NCBI GenBank assembly: GCA_025210525.1
Contig: JAOARP010000052.1
Location: 1 to 55,525 of the forward strand
DNA from: Marinisporobacter sp.
GTDB lineage: Bacteria; Bacillota; Clostridia; Peptostreptococcales; Thermotaleaceae
DNA: 55,525 nt
Reading direction: 5' to 3'
Shown: positions 41,515 through 51,767 of the stretch, one piece after another
Numbering within the stretch: the first letter of the stretch is position 1
Layout of the letters: every line of letters starts with the position of its first letter
Program-made: the position numbers and the translations under genes
The notes under the pieces: generated by a model
What the model saw: the letters and a program-made list of their open reading frames with translations, nothing else
Databases searched by the model: none
What the model was told of the DNA's origin: nothing

Positions 41515-42813
41515 ATGACGAAAAATGAACAGATTATCAAACATATAAAAGATTTGCCTGTGGGAAGTAAAATATCTGTAAGAGGAATTGCACAGGATTT
41601 AAAGGTAAGTGAAGGAACGGCTTATAAGGCTATTAAAGATGCAGAAAGAAAGGAACTTGTTAGTACGATTCCTAGAGTTGGAACTATACGAGTTGAAAAG
41701 GTTGAAAAAAAACAAATCGATAAAGTGACCTTTGCAGAAGTATTAAACATTGTAGAAGGACAAATCATAGGAGGACACGAAGGCATTTATAAGATCGTTA
41801 ATAAATTTGTCATTGGAGCCATGTCTATTGATGAAATTGAAAAATACATCAGTGAAGGAGATTTATTAATCGTAGGAAACAGGGATGATGTCCATAAGCT
41901 TGCACTAGATAAAGAATGTGCAATCCTTATTACAGGAGGTCTTTCGTGTAAGGACGAAATAAAGAAAATAGCCAATGAGAAAAAGCTACCAATTCTTTCT
42001 ACCAGCTATGATACCTTTACTATTACAACCATGATTGATCAAGCATTACATGAGAGATTGATTAGAAAAGAAATATTGATCACAGAAGATATTATGCCTC
42101 ATAATATTTATTATTTAAAAGAGGGAGATACAGTCTGTGATATGAAAAATTTGATGAAAAGGACAGGCCATAGTAGATACCCTGTTGTAGATAGTAATTT
42201 ACAGGTAATAGGAATTATATCGCCAAGAGATATTGCAGGAGCAAATCCTGATGAATCCATTACAAAGGTTATGACAAAAGATCCTATTACTGTATCTGTA
42301 AATACATCTGTAGCTTATATTTCTCATGTAATGATTTGGGAAGGGCTAAAAATAGTACCAGTTACAGATGGGAAAAAGCTTGTGGGGGTAATTACCCGTA
42401 AGGATGTTATAAAGGGGCTTAAGCAGATGAAAAATCAACCCCATATGGCAGAGCCCTTTGAAGACATGATTACGAACCAGTGTAATGTAGAAGAGACGGA
42501 ACGGGGAATAAAATTCTCAGGAGAAATTACTCCTATGATGTTAAATGATCGAGGTATTGCTAGTGCTGGTGTTTTGGTACTACTCATGTCTACTGCGGGA
42601 TGTACAGCTATTAAAATGCAGAAGAATTTAGATAGTGTTATTGATAGCTTTATGATTTATTATATAAAGCCCTTACAACTTGAAAGCAAATTTGAAATAT
42701 ATGCAGACATTATCAATGTGAGTAGAAAATTTTACAAAGTAGATATTACAGCTTATCATAATGATGAGATTGTATCGAAAGCCATGATGTCAGCAAAACA
42801 ATTAAGAAGATAG
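41515..42813 (+). CDS. DRTGG-CBS-hotdog regulator (YtoI/SpxR type)
   Basis: A 432-residue cytosolic regulator. Domains in order: winged-helix-like N-terminus (SVRGIAQDLKVSEGTAYKAIKD), DRTGG domain (about residues 85-185, ITGGLSCKDEI), tandem CBS domains (about 190-310: RTGHSRYPVVD, GIISPRDIAGA, VPVTDGKKLVGVITRKDV), and a hotdog thioesterase-like domain at the end. This is the build of B. subtilis YtoI and S. pneumoniae SpxR, which tune metabolism by sensing a nucleotide. The ligand is not known from sequence. ATG 41515 is chosen, with AGGAGGTGG before it; the GTG at 41503 lies inside that site. It precedes dnaE, as ytoI does near dnaE in B. subtilis, by 13 bases. Confidence 0.88.
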   Translation: MTKNEQIIKHIKDLPVGSKISVRGIAQDLKVSEGTAYKAIKDAERKELVSTIPRVGTIRVEKVEKKQIDKVTFAEVLNIVEGQIIGGHEGIYKIVNKFVIGAMSIDEIEKYISEGDLLIVGNRDDVHKLALDKECAILITGGLSCKDEIKKIANEKKLPILSTSYDTFTITTMIDQALHERLIRKEILITEDIMPHNIYYLKEGDTVCDMKNLMKRTGHSRYPVVDSNLQVIGIISPRDIAGANPDESITKVMTKDPITVSVNTSVAYISHVMIWEGLKIVPVTDGKKLVGVITRKDVIKGLKQMKNQPHMAEPFEDMITNQCNVEETERGIKFSGEITPMMLNDRGIASAGVLVLLMSTAGCTAIKMQKNLDSVIDSFMIYYIKPLQLESKFEIYADIINVSRKFYKVDITAYHNDEIVSKAMMSAKQLRR

Positions 42814-42826
42814 GAAGGAGGTAATC

Positions 42827-45800
42827 ATGGGAGATTTTGTCCATTTACATGTGCATACAGAGTACAGCTTATTAGATGGTGCAGCTAGAATCAAATCCCT
42901 TATAAAGACTGTAAAGGATTTAGGAATGAAAGCTATTGCCATAACGGATCATGGTTCCATGTTTGGTGTTATTGACTTTTACAAGGAAGCCAAAAAGGAA
43001 GGGATCAAACCCATTATAGGATGTGAAGTTTATACAGCTGCTAGAAGCCTTCTAGATAAGGACCCCATAAAAGATAAAAGGCAGGGTCACTTAGTCCTTC
43101 TTGCAAAAAATAATGAGGGCTATAAAAACCTTATGAAAATCGTATCATTAGGGTATGTAGATGGTTTTTATTATAAGCCTAGAATAGATGAAACGGTTTT
43201 GAAAAAATATAGTGAAGGGATTATCGCCCTTAGTGCATGTCTTGCAGGGGAAGTTCAACAAAGACTTTTAAATAAGGATTACGAAGGAGCTAAAAAAGAA
43301 GCCTTGAGCCTTCAAAATATATTTGGAAAAGATCATTTTTATTTAGAGCTTCAAGATCATGGAATAGAAGAGCAGAAAATGGTGAATAATCAATTGATTC
43401 GGCTTAGTCAAGAAACAGGTATTCCATTAGTTGCAACTAATGATATCCATTATTTAAAAAAGTCTGATGCAGACATTCATGATATACTTCTTTGTATTCA
43501 AACAGGGAAAAATGTAGAGGATGAAGATCGACTAAAATTTCCTACAAAGGAATTTTATCTAAAATCTCCTGAGGAGATGGAAAACCTCTTTCCCTATGCA
43601 AAGGAAGCTCTAGAAAACAGTGTGAAAATTGCTGATAGGTGCGAGGTAACATTTGATTTTAACCAAATGTATTTACCTAAATATGATGTCCCTGATGATT
43701 ATACTGCAAAGCAGTATTTAAGAAAATTATGTAATGAAGGATTAAAAATACGATACAAGGAAATTACAGAGGAGCTTTTAGAAAGATTAGAATATGAATT
43801 ATCCACTATAGAAAATATGGGATATGTGGAGTATTTCTTAATCGTATGGGATTTTATACGATATGCGAAAGAAGAAAACATTATGGTAGGGCCAGGAAGA
43901 GGCTCTGCTGCAGGAAGTTTAGTTTCTTACACCTTAGGAATTACAGAGATTGATCCTATTAAGTATCATCTCATTTTTGAGCGTTTCCTAAATCCAGAAC
44001 GTGTAACCATGCCAGATATTGACATTGATTTTTGCTTTGAAAGAAGACAAGAAGTAATTGACTATGTAGTTAGAAAATATGGAAAAGAAAAGGTAGCACA
44101 AATTATTACCTTTGGAACAATGGCAGCAAGGGCAGCTATAAGAGATGTGGGAAGAGCACTCAATATGTCCTATGCAGAAGTAGATAATATTGCGAAAAAG
44201 ATTCCGATGCAGCTAGGGATTTCTATCGACAAAGCATTAGAAATAGATAAAGGATTTAAAGAAATATATGAAAGAGACCAGAGGGCAAAATATTTAATCG
44301 ATGCTGCAAGAGCTGTAGAAGGAATGCCAAGGCATGCATCAACCCATGCAGCGGGAGTTGTGATTTCTAAAGAGGCTATTGATGAATATGTTCCTCTGTA
44401 CATGCACAATGAAGGCATCACTACCCAATTTACTATGACAACATTAGAAGAGTTAGGTCTTCTCAAAATGGACTTTTTAGGTCTTAGAAATCTAACGGTT
44501 ATAAGGGATGCCATAGAAAGTATCGAAAAAAATCATGGGGTGAAAATCAATTTTTCAAATAGCAATTATGATGACCAAAAAGCTTATGAAATGATTAGTA
44601 AAGGGGATACTCTAGGGGTATTCCAGTTAGAGAGTGCAGGCATGAGGCAATTTATGAAGGAATTAAAGCCCGATTGCTTTGAGGATATTGTAGCAGGAAT
44701 TTCCCTTTACAGGCCAGGACCCATGGATTCCATTCCTAAATATATAGCTTACAAAAACAATCCAGAAAGAATAGAGTATTTACATCCAAAGCTTGAAAAA
44801 ATCCTCAACGTAACCTATGGATGTCTCATATACCAAGAACAGGTAATGCAGGTAGTAAGGGAGCTTGGAGGGTATTCCTATGGACGAAGTGATTTAGTTC
44901 GTCGTGCTATGGGTAAAAAGAAAATGGCAGTAATGGAGCAAGAAAGACAATATTTTATCCATGGAAAAACAGATGAAAAAGGAAATATTGAAATTGCAGG
45001 GTGTATAAAAAATGGAGTACCGAAAGAAATTGCTAACCAAATATATGATGAAATGATAGAATTTGCTAAATATGCTTTCAATAAATCCCATGCAGCCGCC
45101 TATGCGGTCCTAGGTTATGAGACAGCATACCTGAAAGCATATTATCCTGTAGAATTTATGGCAGCCCTCATTACAAGTATTATGGGTAATACGGCAAAGG
45201 TTGCTCAATATATAGAGGATTGTAAGAAGAAAAATATAGAAATATTACCCCCTAGTGTGAATGAAAGTCATCATAAATTTATGGTACAGGATGGAAAGAT
45301 TCGATTTGGTCTTTTGGCAGTGAAAAATGTTGGATCAGGTGTTATAGATGCTATTGTAAAAGCAAGAGAAGAAAAAGGAAAGTTCTCAAGTTTTACAGAT
45401 TTTTGCGATAAAGTAGATATGAAAGAAATCAATAAAAGAGCTATTGAGAGCCTTATTAAAGCAGGTGCTTTTGATCATTTAGGTGGTAATCGTGCGCAGC
45501 TTTTAGCTATTTATGAAAGAACGATAGATGGAATCGCTCAAGATAGAAAAAGGAATTTAGAAGGTCAGGTTTCACTATTTCAAGCATTTGATACGGTTAT
45601 ACCAGATCATGTTAAAAGAGATGATTTACCAGATATAGCTGAGTTTGCTCAGAAAAACCTTTTGATGATGGAAAAGGAAGTTGTAGGACTTTATATTAGT
45701 GGACATCCCCTATCAGAATATGAAGAGGAAGTAAAAAAAGTTTCAACCATCAATGCAGGAGAGCTTATTGAGATGAGCGAAAATCATGAAAATCCTTCTA

Positions 45801-46303
45801 TAAAGGATGGGTCTTATATTCGAATAGGAGGACTTATTGCCCATCGGAAAAACAAGATCACTAAAAACAACAATATGATGGCATTTGTAGCGTTAGAAGA
45901 TTTGTTTGGCAGTGTTGAAGTCATCGTTTTTCCTCAAGTTTTTGATAAATATATCAATCTTTTACAGGAAGATAGCGTTGTTATTATAGAAGGAAGAATA
46001 AGCATGAAAGAAGAGGAAGAGCCTAAAATTATAGCACAAAAAATATTGCCTCTAATAAAGAAAAATGATGAAGAAATGAAGAAATTATATTTAAAAATTA
46101 GTAGAGGTCAAGACGTAGATCTTTTATTTGAAAAAATTAAGCCAATCCTGAGAAATCATAAAGGAAATGTGTCTGTATACTTATATATAGAAGAAAAAAA
46201 TAAAAAACTAAAAGCTAATAAGGAGCTATGGGTAACATTGCATGATGATTTAATTGAGAAATTGATAGGGATATTAGGAAAAGAATGTGTAAAAATATGT
46301 TAA
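42827..46303 (+). CDS. dnaE: DNA polymerase III alpha subunit, DnaE type
   Basis: An 1158-residue replicative polymerase of normal DnaE length. The N-terminal PHP domain opens HLHVHTEYSLLDGA. The polymerase core has GPGRGSAAGSLVSY, the catalytic PDIDIDFCFERR (Asp pair) and LLKMDFLGLRNLT. The helix-hairpin-helix and OB-fold regions follow, the latter with AFVALEDLFGSVEVIVFP. A 3'-5' exonuclease (epsilon) is not part of DnaE; Clostridia usually also have PolC, which is not in this window. AGGAGG lies before the ATG. It follows the CBS-hotdog gene by 13 bases and is probably cotranscribed. Confidence 0.96.
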   Translation: MGDFVHLHVHTEYSLLDGAARIKSLIKTVKDLGMKAIAITDHGSMFGVIDFYKEAKKEGIKPIIGCEVYTAARSLLDKDPIKDKRQGHLVLLAKNNEGYKNLMKIVSLGYVDGFYYKPRIDETVLKKYSEGIIALSACLAGEVQQRLLNKDYEGAKKEALSLQNIFGKDHFYLELQDHGIEEQKMVNNQLIRLSQETGIPLVATNDIHYLKKSDADIHDILLCIQTGKNVEDEDRLKFPTKEFYLKSPEEMENLFPYAKEALENSVKIADRCEVTFDFNQMYLPKYDVPDDYTAKQYLRKLCNEGLKIRYKEITEELLERLEYELSTIENMGYVEYFLIVWDFIRYAKEENIMVGPGRGSAAGSLVSYTLGITEIDPIKYHLIFERFLNPERVTMPDIDIDFCFERRQEVIDYVVRKYGKEKVAQIITFGTMAARAAIRDVGRALNMSYAEVDNIAKKIPMQLGISIDKALEIDKGFKEIYERDQRAKYLIDAARAVEGMPRHASTHAAGVVISKEAIDEYVPLYMHNEGITTQFTMTTLEELGLLKMDFLGLRNLTVIRDAIESIEKNHGVKINFSNSNYDDQKAYEMISKGDTLGVFQLESAGMRQFMKELKPDCFEDIVAGISLYRPGPMDSIPKYIAYKNNPERIEYLHPKLEKILNVTYGCLIYQEQVMQVVRELGGYSYGRSDLVRRAMGKKKMAVMEQERQYFIHGKTDEKGNIEIAGCIKNGVPKEIANQIYDEMIEFAKYAFNKSHAAAYAVLGYETAYLKAYYPVEFMAALITSIMGNTAKVAQYIEDCKKKNIEILPPSVNESHHKFMVQDGKIRFGLLAVKNVGSGVIDAIVKAREEKGKFSSFTDFCDKVDMKEINKRAIESLIKAGAFDHLGGNRAQLLAIYERTIDGIAQDRKRNLEGQVSLFQAFDTVIPDHVKRDDLPDIAEFAQKNLLMMEKEVVGLYISGHPLSEYEEEVKKVSTINAGELIEMSENHENPSIKDGSYIRIGGLIAHRKNKITKNNNMMAFVALEDLFGSVEVIVFPQVFDKYINLLQEDSVVIIEGRISMKEEEEPKIIAQKILPLIKKNDEEMKKLYLKISRGQDVDLLFEKIKPILRNHKGNVSVYLYIEEKNKKLKANKELWVTLHDDLIEKLIGILGKECVKIC

Positions 46304-46450
46304 TGAGATAATGGATTTTTATTTATTGGAAATAAACATATAGAAAATAATAGAAGTGATAAGTGTTAAAGTACAAGGGTATATTGCAATTTGATTAAAA
46401 TTAGAATAAAATAAAATCAAAATGAATATACTCCAGGGGGAGGACCGATT

Positions 46451-46636
46451 ATGTGGACAGTAGTGTATATGGCACACAATAAAGTAGATGCAAGTAGAAT
46501 TCAATCTCTTTTAATGAATGAAGGATTTTTAGTAAAATTAAGACCTATCGGTAGGGAAGATGAAGGTGTCTTTGAGGTTTTAGTTCCTAATGGGGAAGTG
46601 GAAGAGGCACATGAAGTTTTAGTAAACTTTCAATAA
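46451..46636 (+). CDS. DUF2007-family putative signal-transducing protein
   Basis: A 61-residue protein with the DUF2007 (PII-like ferredoxin-fold) pattern: VVYMAHNKVDASRIQSLLMNEGF and VPNGEVEEAHEVL. Members are small cytosolic proteins of unknown role. It has GGGGGAGG ahead of the ATG and sits alone between dnaE and pfkA, with a long hairpin after it. I consider the gene real from its strong ribosome site and family pattern. Confidence 0.75.
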   Translation: MWTVVYMAHNKVDASRIQSLLMNEGFLVKLRPIGREDEGVFEVLVPNGEVEEAHEVLVNFQ

Positions 46637-46644
46637 AAAGATGC

Positions 46645-46680
46645 TAGGGGAAAGTACCAAAAAATAGGGACTTTCCCCTA
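46645..46680 (+). terminator. Hairpin after the DUF2007 gene
   Basis: A perfect 11-bp stem (46645-46655, 46670-46680) with a 14-base loop lies nine bases after the stop. No T run follows, so termination may be partial and could let transcription reach pfkA. Confidence 0.55.
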
Positions 46681-46706
46681 TAAAATATAGGGAGAATATT
46701 TTATAA

Positions 46707-47702
<996 letters not shown>

Positions 47703-47719
47703 AGAAGGGAGTAAAATTA

Positions 47720-49477
47720 ATGAGAAAAACAAAAATTGTATGTACCATTGGTCCTGCAAGTGAAAGCAAAGAGCTGTTAAAGACGCTTATGGAAAAGGGC
47801 ATGAATGTAACAAGACTTAATTTTTCTCATGGAAATCATGAAGAACATCAAAAACGTATGGATATCATTAAAGAAGTTAGAAATGAACTGAATCTTCCTG
47901 TTGCAATTTTATTAGATACAAAGGGACCGGAAATTAGAACAGGTAACTTTAAAGAGGGAGAAGCTTTTTTAGAGGAAGGCAAAACCTTTACATTGACAAC
48001 AAGAGAGATTTTGGGAGATGTAACTATTGGAAGTATTACTTATAAAGAGCTTCCTAAGGATGTAAAGGTAGGAGACACCATCTTAATAGATGATGGTTTA
48101 ATTGGTCTTGAGGTTTTAGAAATTATTGATGGAACAGATATAAAATGTATCATTAGAAATTCAGGGATGGTAAAAAACCATAAGGGTGTAAATGTTCCAG
48201 GAGTGAAAATTAATCTTCCTGCTATTACGAAAAAAGACCGAGAGGATATTATTTTTGGTATCAAAAATGAAATAGATTTTATAGCAGCTTCCTTTGTTAG
48301 AAAAGCAGAAGATGTATTAGCAATAAGAGGAATTTTAGAGGAATATGAAGCAGAGGATATTCAAATCATTTCTAAGATTGAAAACCAAGAAGGGGTAGAC
48401 AATATAGAAAAAATCATTGAAGTTTCTGATGGAATCATGGTGGCTAGGGGAGATTTAGGAGTTGAAATTCCAACACCGCAAGTTCCCCTTGTGCAAAAAA
48501 TGATTATCAAAAGATGCAATAGTGTAGGAAAGCCAGTAATTACTGCCACACAAATGCTAGATTCTATGATGAGAAATCCAAGACCTACTAGAGCAGAAGT
48601 AACAGATGTAGCTAATGCTATATTTGATGGTACAGATGCCATTATGCTTTCAGGAGAGACTGCTGCTGGAAAATATCCAGTGGAAGCTGTTGTGACTATG
48701 GCGAATATTGCTAAAACTACAGAAAATGAATTAAATTATGAAGCTATTTTAAGAGAAAAAGCTGTAGGGAAGGAAAGAAGTATTACAGATGCTATAAGTC
48801 ATGCAACCTGTAGCAGTGCTCAAGATTTAGGAGCAGCTGCTATTATTACAGCAACAGCATCAGGCTATACGGCAAGAATGGTATCTAAATTCAGACCCAA
48901 AGCACCTATTATTGTTGCTACTAAATGTGAAAAAGTCATGAGAAGGATGGCACTTTCCTTTGGGGCATATCCAATCCTTACAGAAATGGGAAATTCAACG
49001 GATGAAGTTTTTGATTTATCTGTAAATAAAGCAATAGAGGCTGGGTATATTAACCATGGAGATTTAGTAATGATTACAGCAGGTGTACCTGTAGGCGTTG
49101 CAGGAACAACCAATACCATTAAGGTTCATATAGCGGGTAAAGTTTTAGTAAAAGGAATGGGAATTGGTCATGTTGGTGCTGTAGGGAATGTTTGTGTTGC
49201 TATGAATGCAGAGGATGCCAAGGAAAACTTTAAAGAAGGCAATATTCTTGTAACAATTGCAACAGATAAAGAAATGGTTCCCTTTATGGAAAAAGCATCA
49301 GCTATTATTACAGAAGCAGGAGGACTTACTTCTCATGCTGCTATTGTAGGAATCAATATTCATAAACCAGTTATTGTAGGTGCACAGGACGCTACAAAGT
49401 TATTAAAGAACGGAGATATGATCACTGTAGATAGTATAAGAGGTCTTGTATATAGTGGAAAAGCCAATGTCCTATAA
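47720..49477 (+). CDS. pyk: Pyruvate kinase with C-terminal PEP-utilising-type domain
   Basis: A 585-residue enzyme converting phosphoenolpyruvate and ADP to pyruvate and ATP. Core motifs: TKIVCTIGPAS, LLDTKGPEIRTG, MVARGDLGVEIP and DGTDAIMLSGETAAGKYP. It has the extra C-terminal domain of Gram-positive enzymes (about residues 490-585), with GGLTSHAAIVG, which resembles the phosphohistidine domain of PEP synthase/PTS enzyme I. Length fits that of the Bacillus enzyme. AAGGGAG precedes the ATG. A terminator overlaps the stop codon. Confidence 0.97.
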   Translation: MRKTKIVCTIGPASESKELLKTLMEKGMNVTRLNFSHGNHEEHQKRMDIIKEVRNELNLPVAILLDTKGPEIRTGNFKEGEAFLEEGKTFTLTTREILGDVTIGSITYKELPKDVKVGDTILIDDGLIGLEVLEIIDGTDIKCIIRNSGMVKNHKGVNVPGVKINLPAITKKDREDIIFGIKNEIDFIAASFVRKAEDVLAIRGILEEYEAEDIQIISKIENQEGVDNIEKIIEVSDGIMVARGDLGVEIPTPQVPLVQKMIIKRCNSVGKPVITATQMLDSMMRNPRPTRAEVTDVANAIFDGTDAIMLSGETAAGKYPVEAVVTMANIAKTTENELNYEAILREKAVGKERSITDAISHATCSSAQDLGAAAIITATASGYTARMVSKFRPKAPIIVATKCEKVMRRMALSFGAYPILTEMGNSTDEVFDLSVNKAIEAGYINHGDLVMITAGVPVGVAGTTNTIKVHIAGKVLVKGMGIGHVGAVGNVCVAMNAEDAKENFKEGNILVTIATDKEMVPFMEKASAIITEAGGLTSHAAIVGINIHKPVIVGAQDATKLLKNGDMITVDSIRGLVYSGKANVL

Positions 49478-49505
49478 AGCCAAGCTTTTAAGCTTGGCTT
49501 TATAA
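49476..49505 (+). terminator. Terminator of pfkA-pyk
   Basis: A perfect 12-bp stem (49476-49487, 49490-49501) overlaps the pyk stop codon and contains GCCAAGCTT. The T run after it is short. Confidence 0.8.
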
Positions 49506-49614
49506 TTTACAAAAACTTATCGCGCAAAGAAATAGATTATGGCATAATATATAGATGAATATCTATAGTAAAGAGGGAAAAAATGATAGAAAAACAAAAG
49601 GGAGGACAAACTAA

Positions 49615-50040
49615 ATGCATACGAATGATGGATATGTTCGTGTAAGATATGAGGAGACAGATCAAATGGGAGTTGCTTATCATGGTAATTATTACACATG
49701 GTTTGAAGTAGGAAGATCTTCATTTTTTAGATCATTAGGATATACTTATGCTCAATTAGAAGAAGAAGGAATTATTTTACCTGTTATAGAAAGTCATTGT
49801 GCATACAAAATAGCAGCAAAATATGATGAGGAGTTAGCCATTCGAACAAGTATAAAAAAATTAAAAGGCGTAAGACTTGAGTTTTCCTATGAAGTGATAA
49901 GAAAAGAGGATGAGGCAGTCTTAGCAACAGGAAGTACTATTCATGCATTTGTAAATAAAACATTAAAGCCTGTAAACTTTAAAAAAGTAAATCCTAAAGT
50001 ATGGAAGATTCTCAATGATTGTGTAGATGAGGTGAAATAA
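49615..50040 (+). CDS. Hotdog-fold acyl-CoA thioesterase (YbgC/FadM type)
   Basis: A 141-residue thioesterase of the 4-hydroxybenzoyl-CoA family. The active-site segment RVRYEETDQMGVAYHGNYYTWFEVGR has the Asp (D in TDQMG) and the HGNYY helix start typical of YbgC. It probably hydrolyses short- or medium-chain acyl-CoA in the cytosol; the true substrate cannot be read. GGGAGG precedes the ATG. The next gene starts at the base after its stop. Confidence 0.85.
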   Translation: MHTNDGYVRVRYEETDQMGVAYHGNYYTWFEVGRSSFFRSLGYTYAQLEEEGIILPVIESHCAYKIAAKYDEELAIRTSIKKLKGVRLEFSYEVIRKEDEAVLATGSTIHAFVNKTLKPVNFKKVNPKVWKILNDCVDEVK

Positions 50041-50436
50041 ATGCTTATGAAGTTGATTCTTTTATTTACTCTGGTACCGTTAACAGAACTGACTTTATTG
50101 ATGAAGCTAAGTGGATATATAGGGGTTTCATATACAGTAGGAATTGTATTATTTACAGGAGTATTAGGCGCATACTTAGCCAAATCCCAAGGAAAGGAAA
50201 TTCTTTTTCGGATAAGGTATGAAATGCAGCAAGGGAATTTGCCAGGAGAGCAATTGATCAATGGATTATGTGTTTTGATTGGAGGGGCCATGCTCCTTAC
50301 TCCAGGTATTTTGACAGATTTATTTGGTTTTATTTTAGTGATTCCTGTAACTAGAGAAATCATAAAAATATACATAAAAAAGAAATTTAAAAGGATGATA
50401 GAAGAAGGAAATATGAATTTCTATTTTCGCTGGTAA
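50041..50436 (+). CDS. fxsA: FxsA-family cytoplasmic membrane protein
   Basis: A 131-residue membrane protein with three or four hydrophobic segments, including PLTELTLLMKLSGYIG, GAMLLTPGILTDLFGFILVIP (the family signature with PG-TD) and a basic tail. In E. coli FxsA overproduction relieves phage T7 exclusion by plasmid F; its normal role is unknown. Its gene lies right after the thioesterase gene (TAA then ATG), so the two are coupled. In Bacillus an fxsA homologue also adjoins pyk. Confidence 0.85.
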   Translation: MLMKLILLFTLVPLTELTLLMKLSGYIGVSYTVGIVLFTGVLGAYLAKSQGKEILFRIRYEMQQGNLPGEQLINGLCVLIGGAMLLTPGILTDLFGFILVIPVTREIIKIYIKKKFKRMIEEGNMNFYFRW

Positions 50437-50456
50437 AAAACAATTGTCTTTATAGT

Positions 50457-50485
50457 TTGAAAAATATGAAAACGTTTGCTATAAT
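50457..50485 (+). promoter_or_regulatory. Promoter of the LacI-type regulator gene
   Basis: TTGAAA (50457-50462), exactly 17 bases and TATAAT (50480-50485) lie 32 bases before the start codon. The operator GAAAACGTTTGC lies in the spacer, so a bound regulator would block RNA polymerase. Confidence 0.8.
50468..50479 (+). promoter_or_regulatory. Operator 1, GAAAACGTTTGC
   Basis: One mismatch from the palindrome GCAAACGTTTGC seen at four other places. It occupies the spacer of the regulator's own promoter, indicating autoregulation. Confidence 0.75.
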
Positions 50486-50517
50486 GGATACAAAGAAAAA
50501 GAAATAGAGGAATGAAT

Positions 50518-51510
50518 ATGGTAACAATTAAGGACATTGCAAAAAAAATAGGCGTATCTTATACGACCGTATCCCGTGCTTTAAATGGAAAGCCTGGAGT
50601 GAGCCAAGCTACGGTAGAAAAAGTTTTGAAAGAAGCACAAAAAATGGGTTATCAACCTAATGCTATTGCAAGGGGGCTAGTAAAAAAGTCTACGAATACC
50701 ATTGGCTTAGTTATTGGAGATATTACCAACCCTTATTTCCCTGCTATTGCCAGAGGTGTAGAAGATGCTGCGAAAAAGGTTGGGTATAATGTATTTCTAT
50801 GCAATACAAATTATGATAAAGATAATGAAAAAAGCTATTTAAAGACCCTTGAAGAACAAAGAGTTGATGGAATTATTATTAACCCTGCAAAAGACGATGT
50901 TGCTAACATGTATGATGTAAAAACCCCTATGGTTATGATTAATAGTCCTTCTTATACGGGAAATCATAGTACCATAGAGGTTGATAATGCAAAGGGGGGG
51001 TTTTTAGCCACGAAACATCTCATTGAGGCAGGGTACAAAAGGATTGCATTTATAGGTGGAGACTTTGTTTCTTATGTAAATGAAAGAAGAGTAGAAGGAT
51101 ATAAGAGAGCATTAAGACAGTATAATTATCTAGTAGATGAAAAAATTATTGTCTATGGAAGTTTTAAAACAAAGAGCGGATATACATTGACAGAAAAACT
51201 ATTAAAATCAGAAAATCCACCAGATGCAGTTGTAGCAGGAAATGATTTGATTGCTTTAGGTGTATTACATTGTGTAGAAGATTACGGATATCATGTACCA
51301 GATGATTTTGGCGTTGTAGGATTTGATAATGTAGACTTTTCAGAGCTTCCACAAATTCAACTAACGACTATTGATCAACCTAAATATTACATTGGAAAAT
51401 TAGCTTTTGAAATTTTGATGGAGGAAATAAAGCATAAAGAAGAGCGTTTTGTAAAAAAAATAGTATTAGAACCAGAATTAGTGGTGAGAAAAACAACAAG
51501 AATAAGATGA
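50518..51510 (+). CDS. LacI-family transcriptional regulator
   Basis: A 330-residue repressor-type regulator. The N-terminal helix-turn-helix is TIKDIAKKIGVSYTTVSRALNGKPGVS, followed by the hinge helix MGYQPNAIARGLVKK. The effector-binding region of periplasmic-binding fold has TNTIGLVIGDITNPYFPAIARGVEDAA and GVVGFDNVDFSELP. Candidate ligand is a sugar or polyol. Five CG-centred palindromes nearby are probable binding sites, one inside its own promoter. I prefer ATG 50518 to 50512 because TAGAGG is seven bases before it. It controls, by inference, the oxidoreductase and ABC transporter downstream. Confidence 0.9.
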   Translation: MVTIKDIAKKIGVSYTTVSRALNGKPGVSQATVEKVLKEAQKMGYQPNAIARGLVKKSTNTIGLVIGDITNPYFPAIARGVEDAAKKVGYNVFLCNTNYDKDNEKSYLKTLEEQRVDGIIINPAKDDVANMYDVKTPMVMINSPSYTGNHSTIEVDNAKGGFLATKHLIEAGYKRIAFIGGDFVSYVNERRVEGYKRALRQYNYLVDEKIIVYGSFKTKSGYTLTEKLLKSENPPDAVVAGNDLIALGVLHCVEDYGYHVPDDFGVVGFDNVDFSELPQIQLTTIDQPKYYIGKLAFEILMEEIKHKEERFVKKIVLEPELVVRKTTRIR

Positions 51511-51514
51511 TTTT

Positions 51515-51550
51515 AAACTCTAGCAGAATGATGCTAGAGTTTTTATTTTT
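51515..51550 (+). terminator. Terminator of the LacI-type gene
   Basis: A perfect 11-bp stem (51515-51525, 51532-51542) with a six-base loop is followed by TTATTTTT. Confidence 0.9.
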
Positions 51551-51570
51551 ACAAAAATTGAATAGCAACA

Positions 51571-51582
51571 GCAAACGTTTGC
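51571..51582 (+). promoter_or_regulatory. Operator 2, perfect GCAAACGTTTGC
   Basis: A perfect 12-bp palindrome 98 bases upstream of the -35 at 51669. It may serve as an auxiliary operator for looping with operator 3, 142 bases downstream. Confidence 0.7.
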
Positions 51583-51668
51583 GAGTATTCAAGATGGTTT
51601 CAAAATAAAATTATCCCTATGAAACATAGTTAAATGCTATAAACAATAAAATCGAACAAAAATAAGTG

Positions 51669-51697
51669 TTGACAGGATATAGAGAGTATAGTAAGAT
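51669..51697 (+). promoter_or_regulatory. Promoter of the oxidoreductase gene
   Basis: TTGACA (51669-51674), 17 bases, then TAAGAT (51692-51697). The spacer and -10 read AGAGTATAGTAAGATTAT, identical to the promoter at 53185. Confidence 0.75.
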
Positions 51698-51712
51698 TAT
51701 CTTAAATTTGAT

Positions 51713-51724
51713 GCAAACGTTTGC
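51713..51724 (+). promoter_or_regulatory. Operator 3, perfect GCAAACGTTTGC
   Basis: A perfect palindrome beginning 16 bases after the -10 of the 51669 promoter, so just inside the transcript; binding would block elongation or open-complex escape. Same geometry at 53229. Confidence 0.8.
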
Positions 51725-51767
51725 GAAAAGTGTGGGGAAAAATTAAGTAAAGGAGCAAGGATCAAAT

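Noticed and set aside
44170-44514. 114-residue minus-strand frame within dnaE
   Set aside because: Antisense shadow of the conserved polymerase core, no ribosome site or known domain.
49941-50375. 144-residue minus-strand frame across the thioesterase and fxsA genes
   Set aside because: Overlaps two recognisable genes on the other strand and has no ribosome site.
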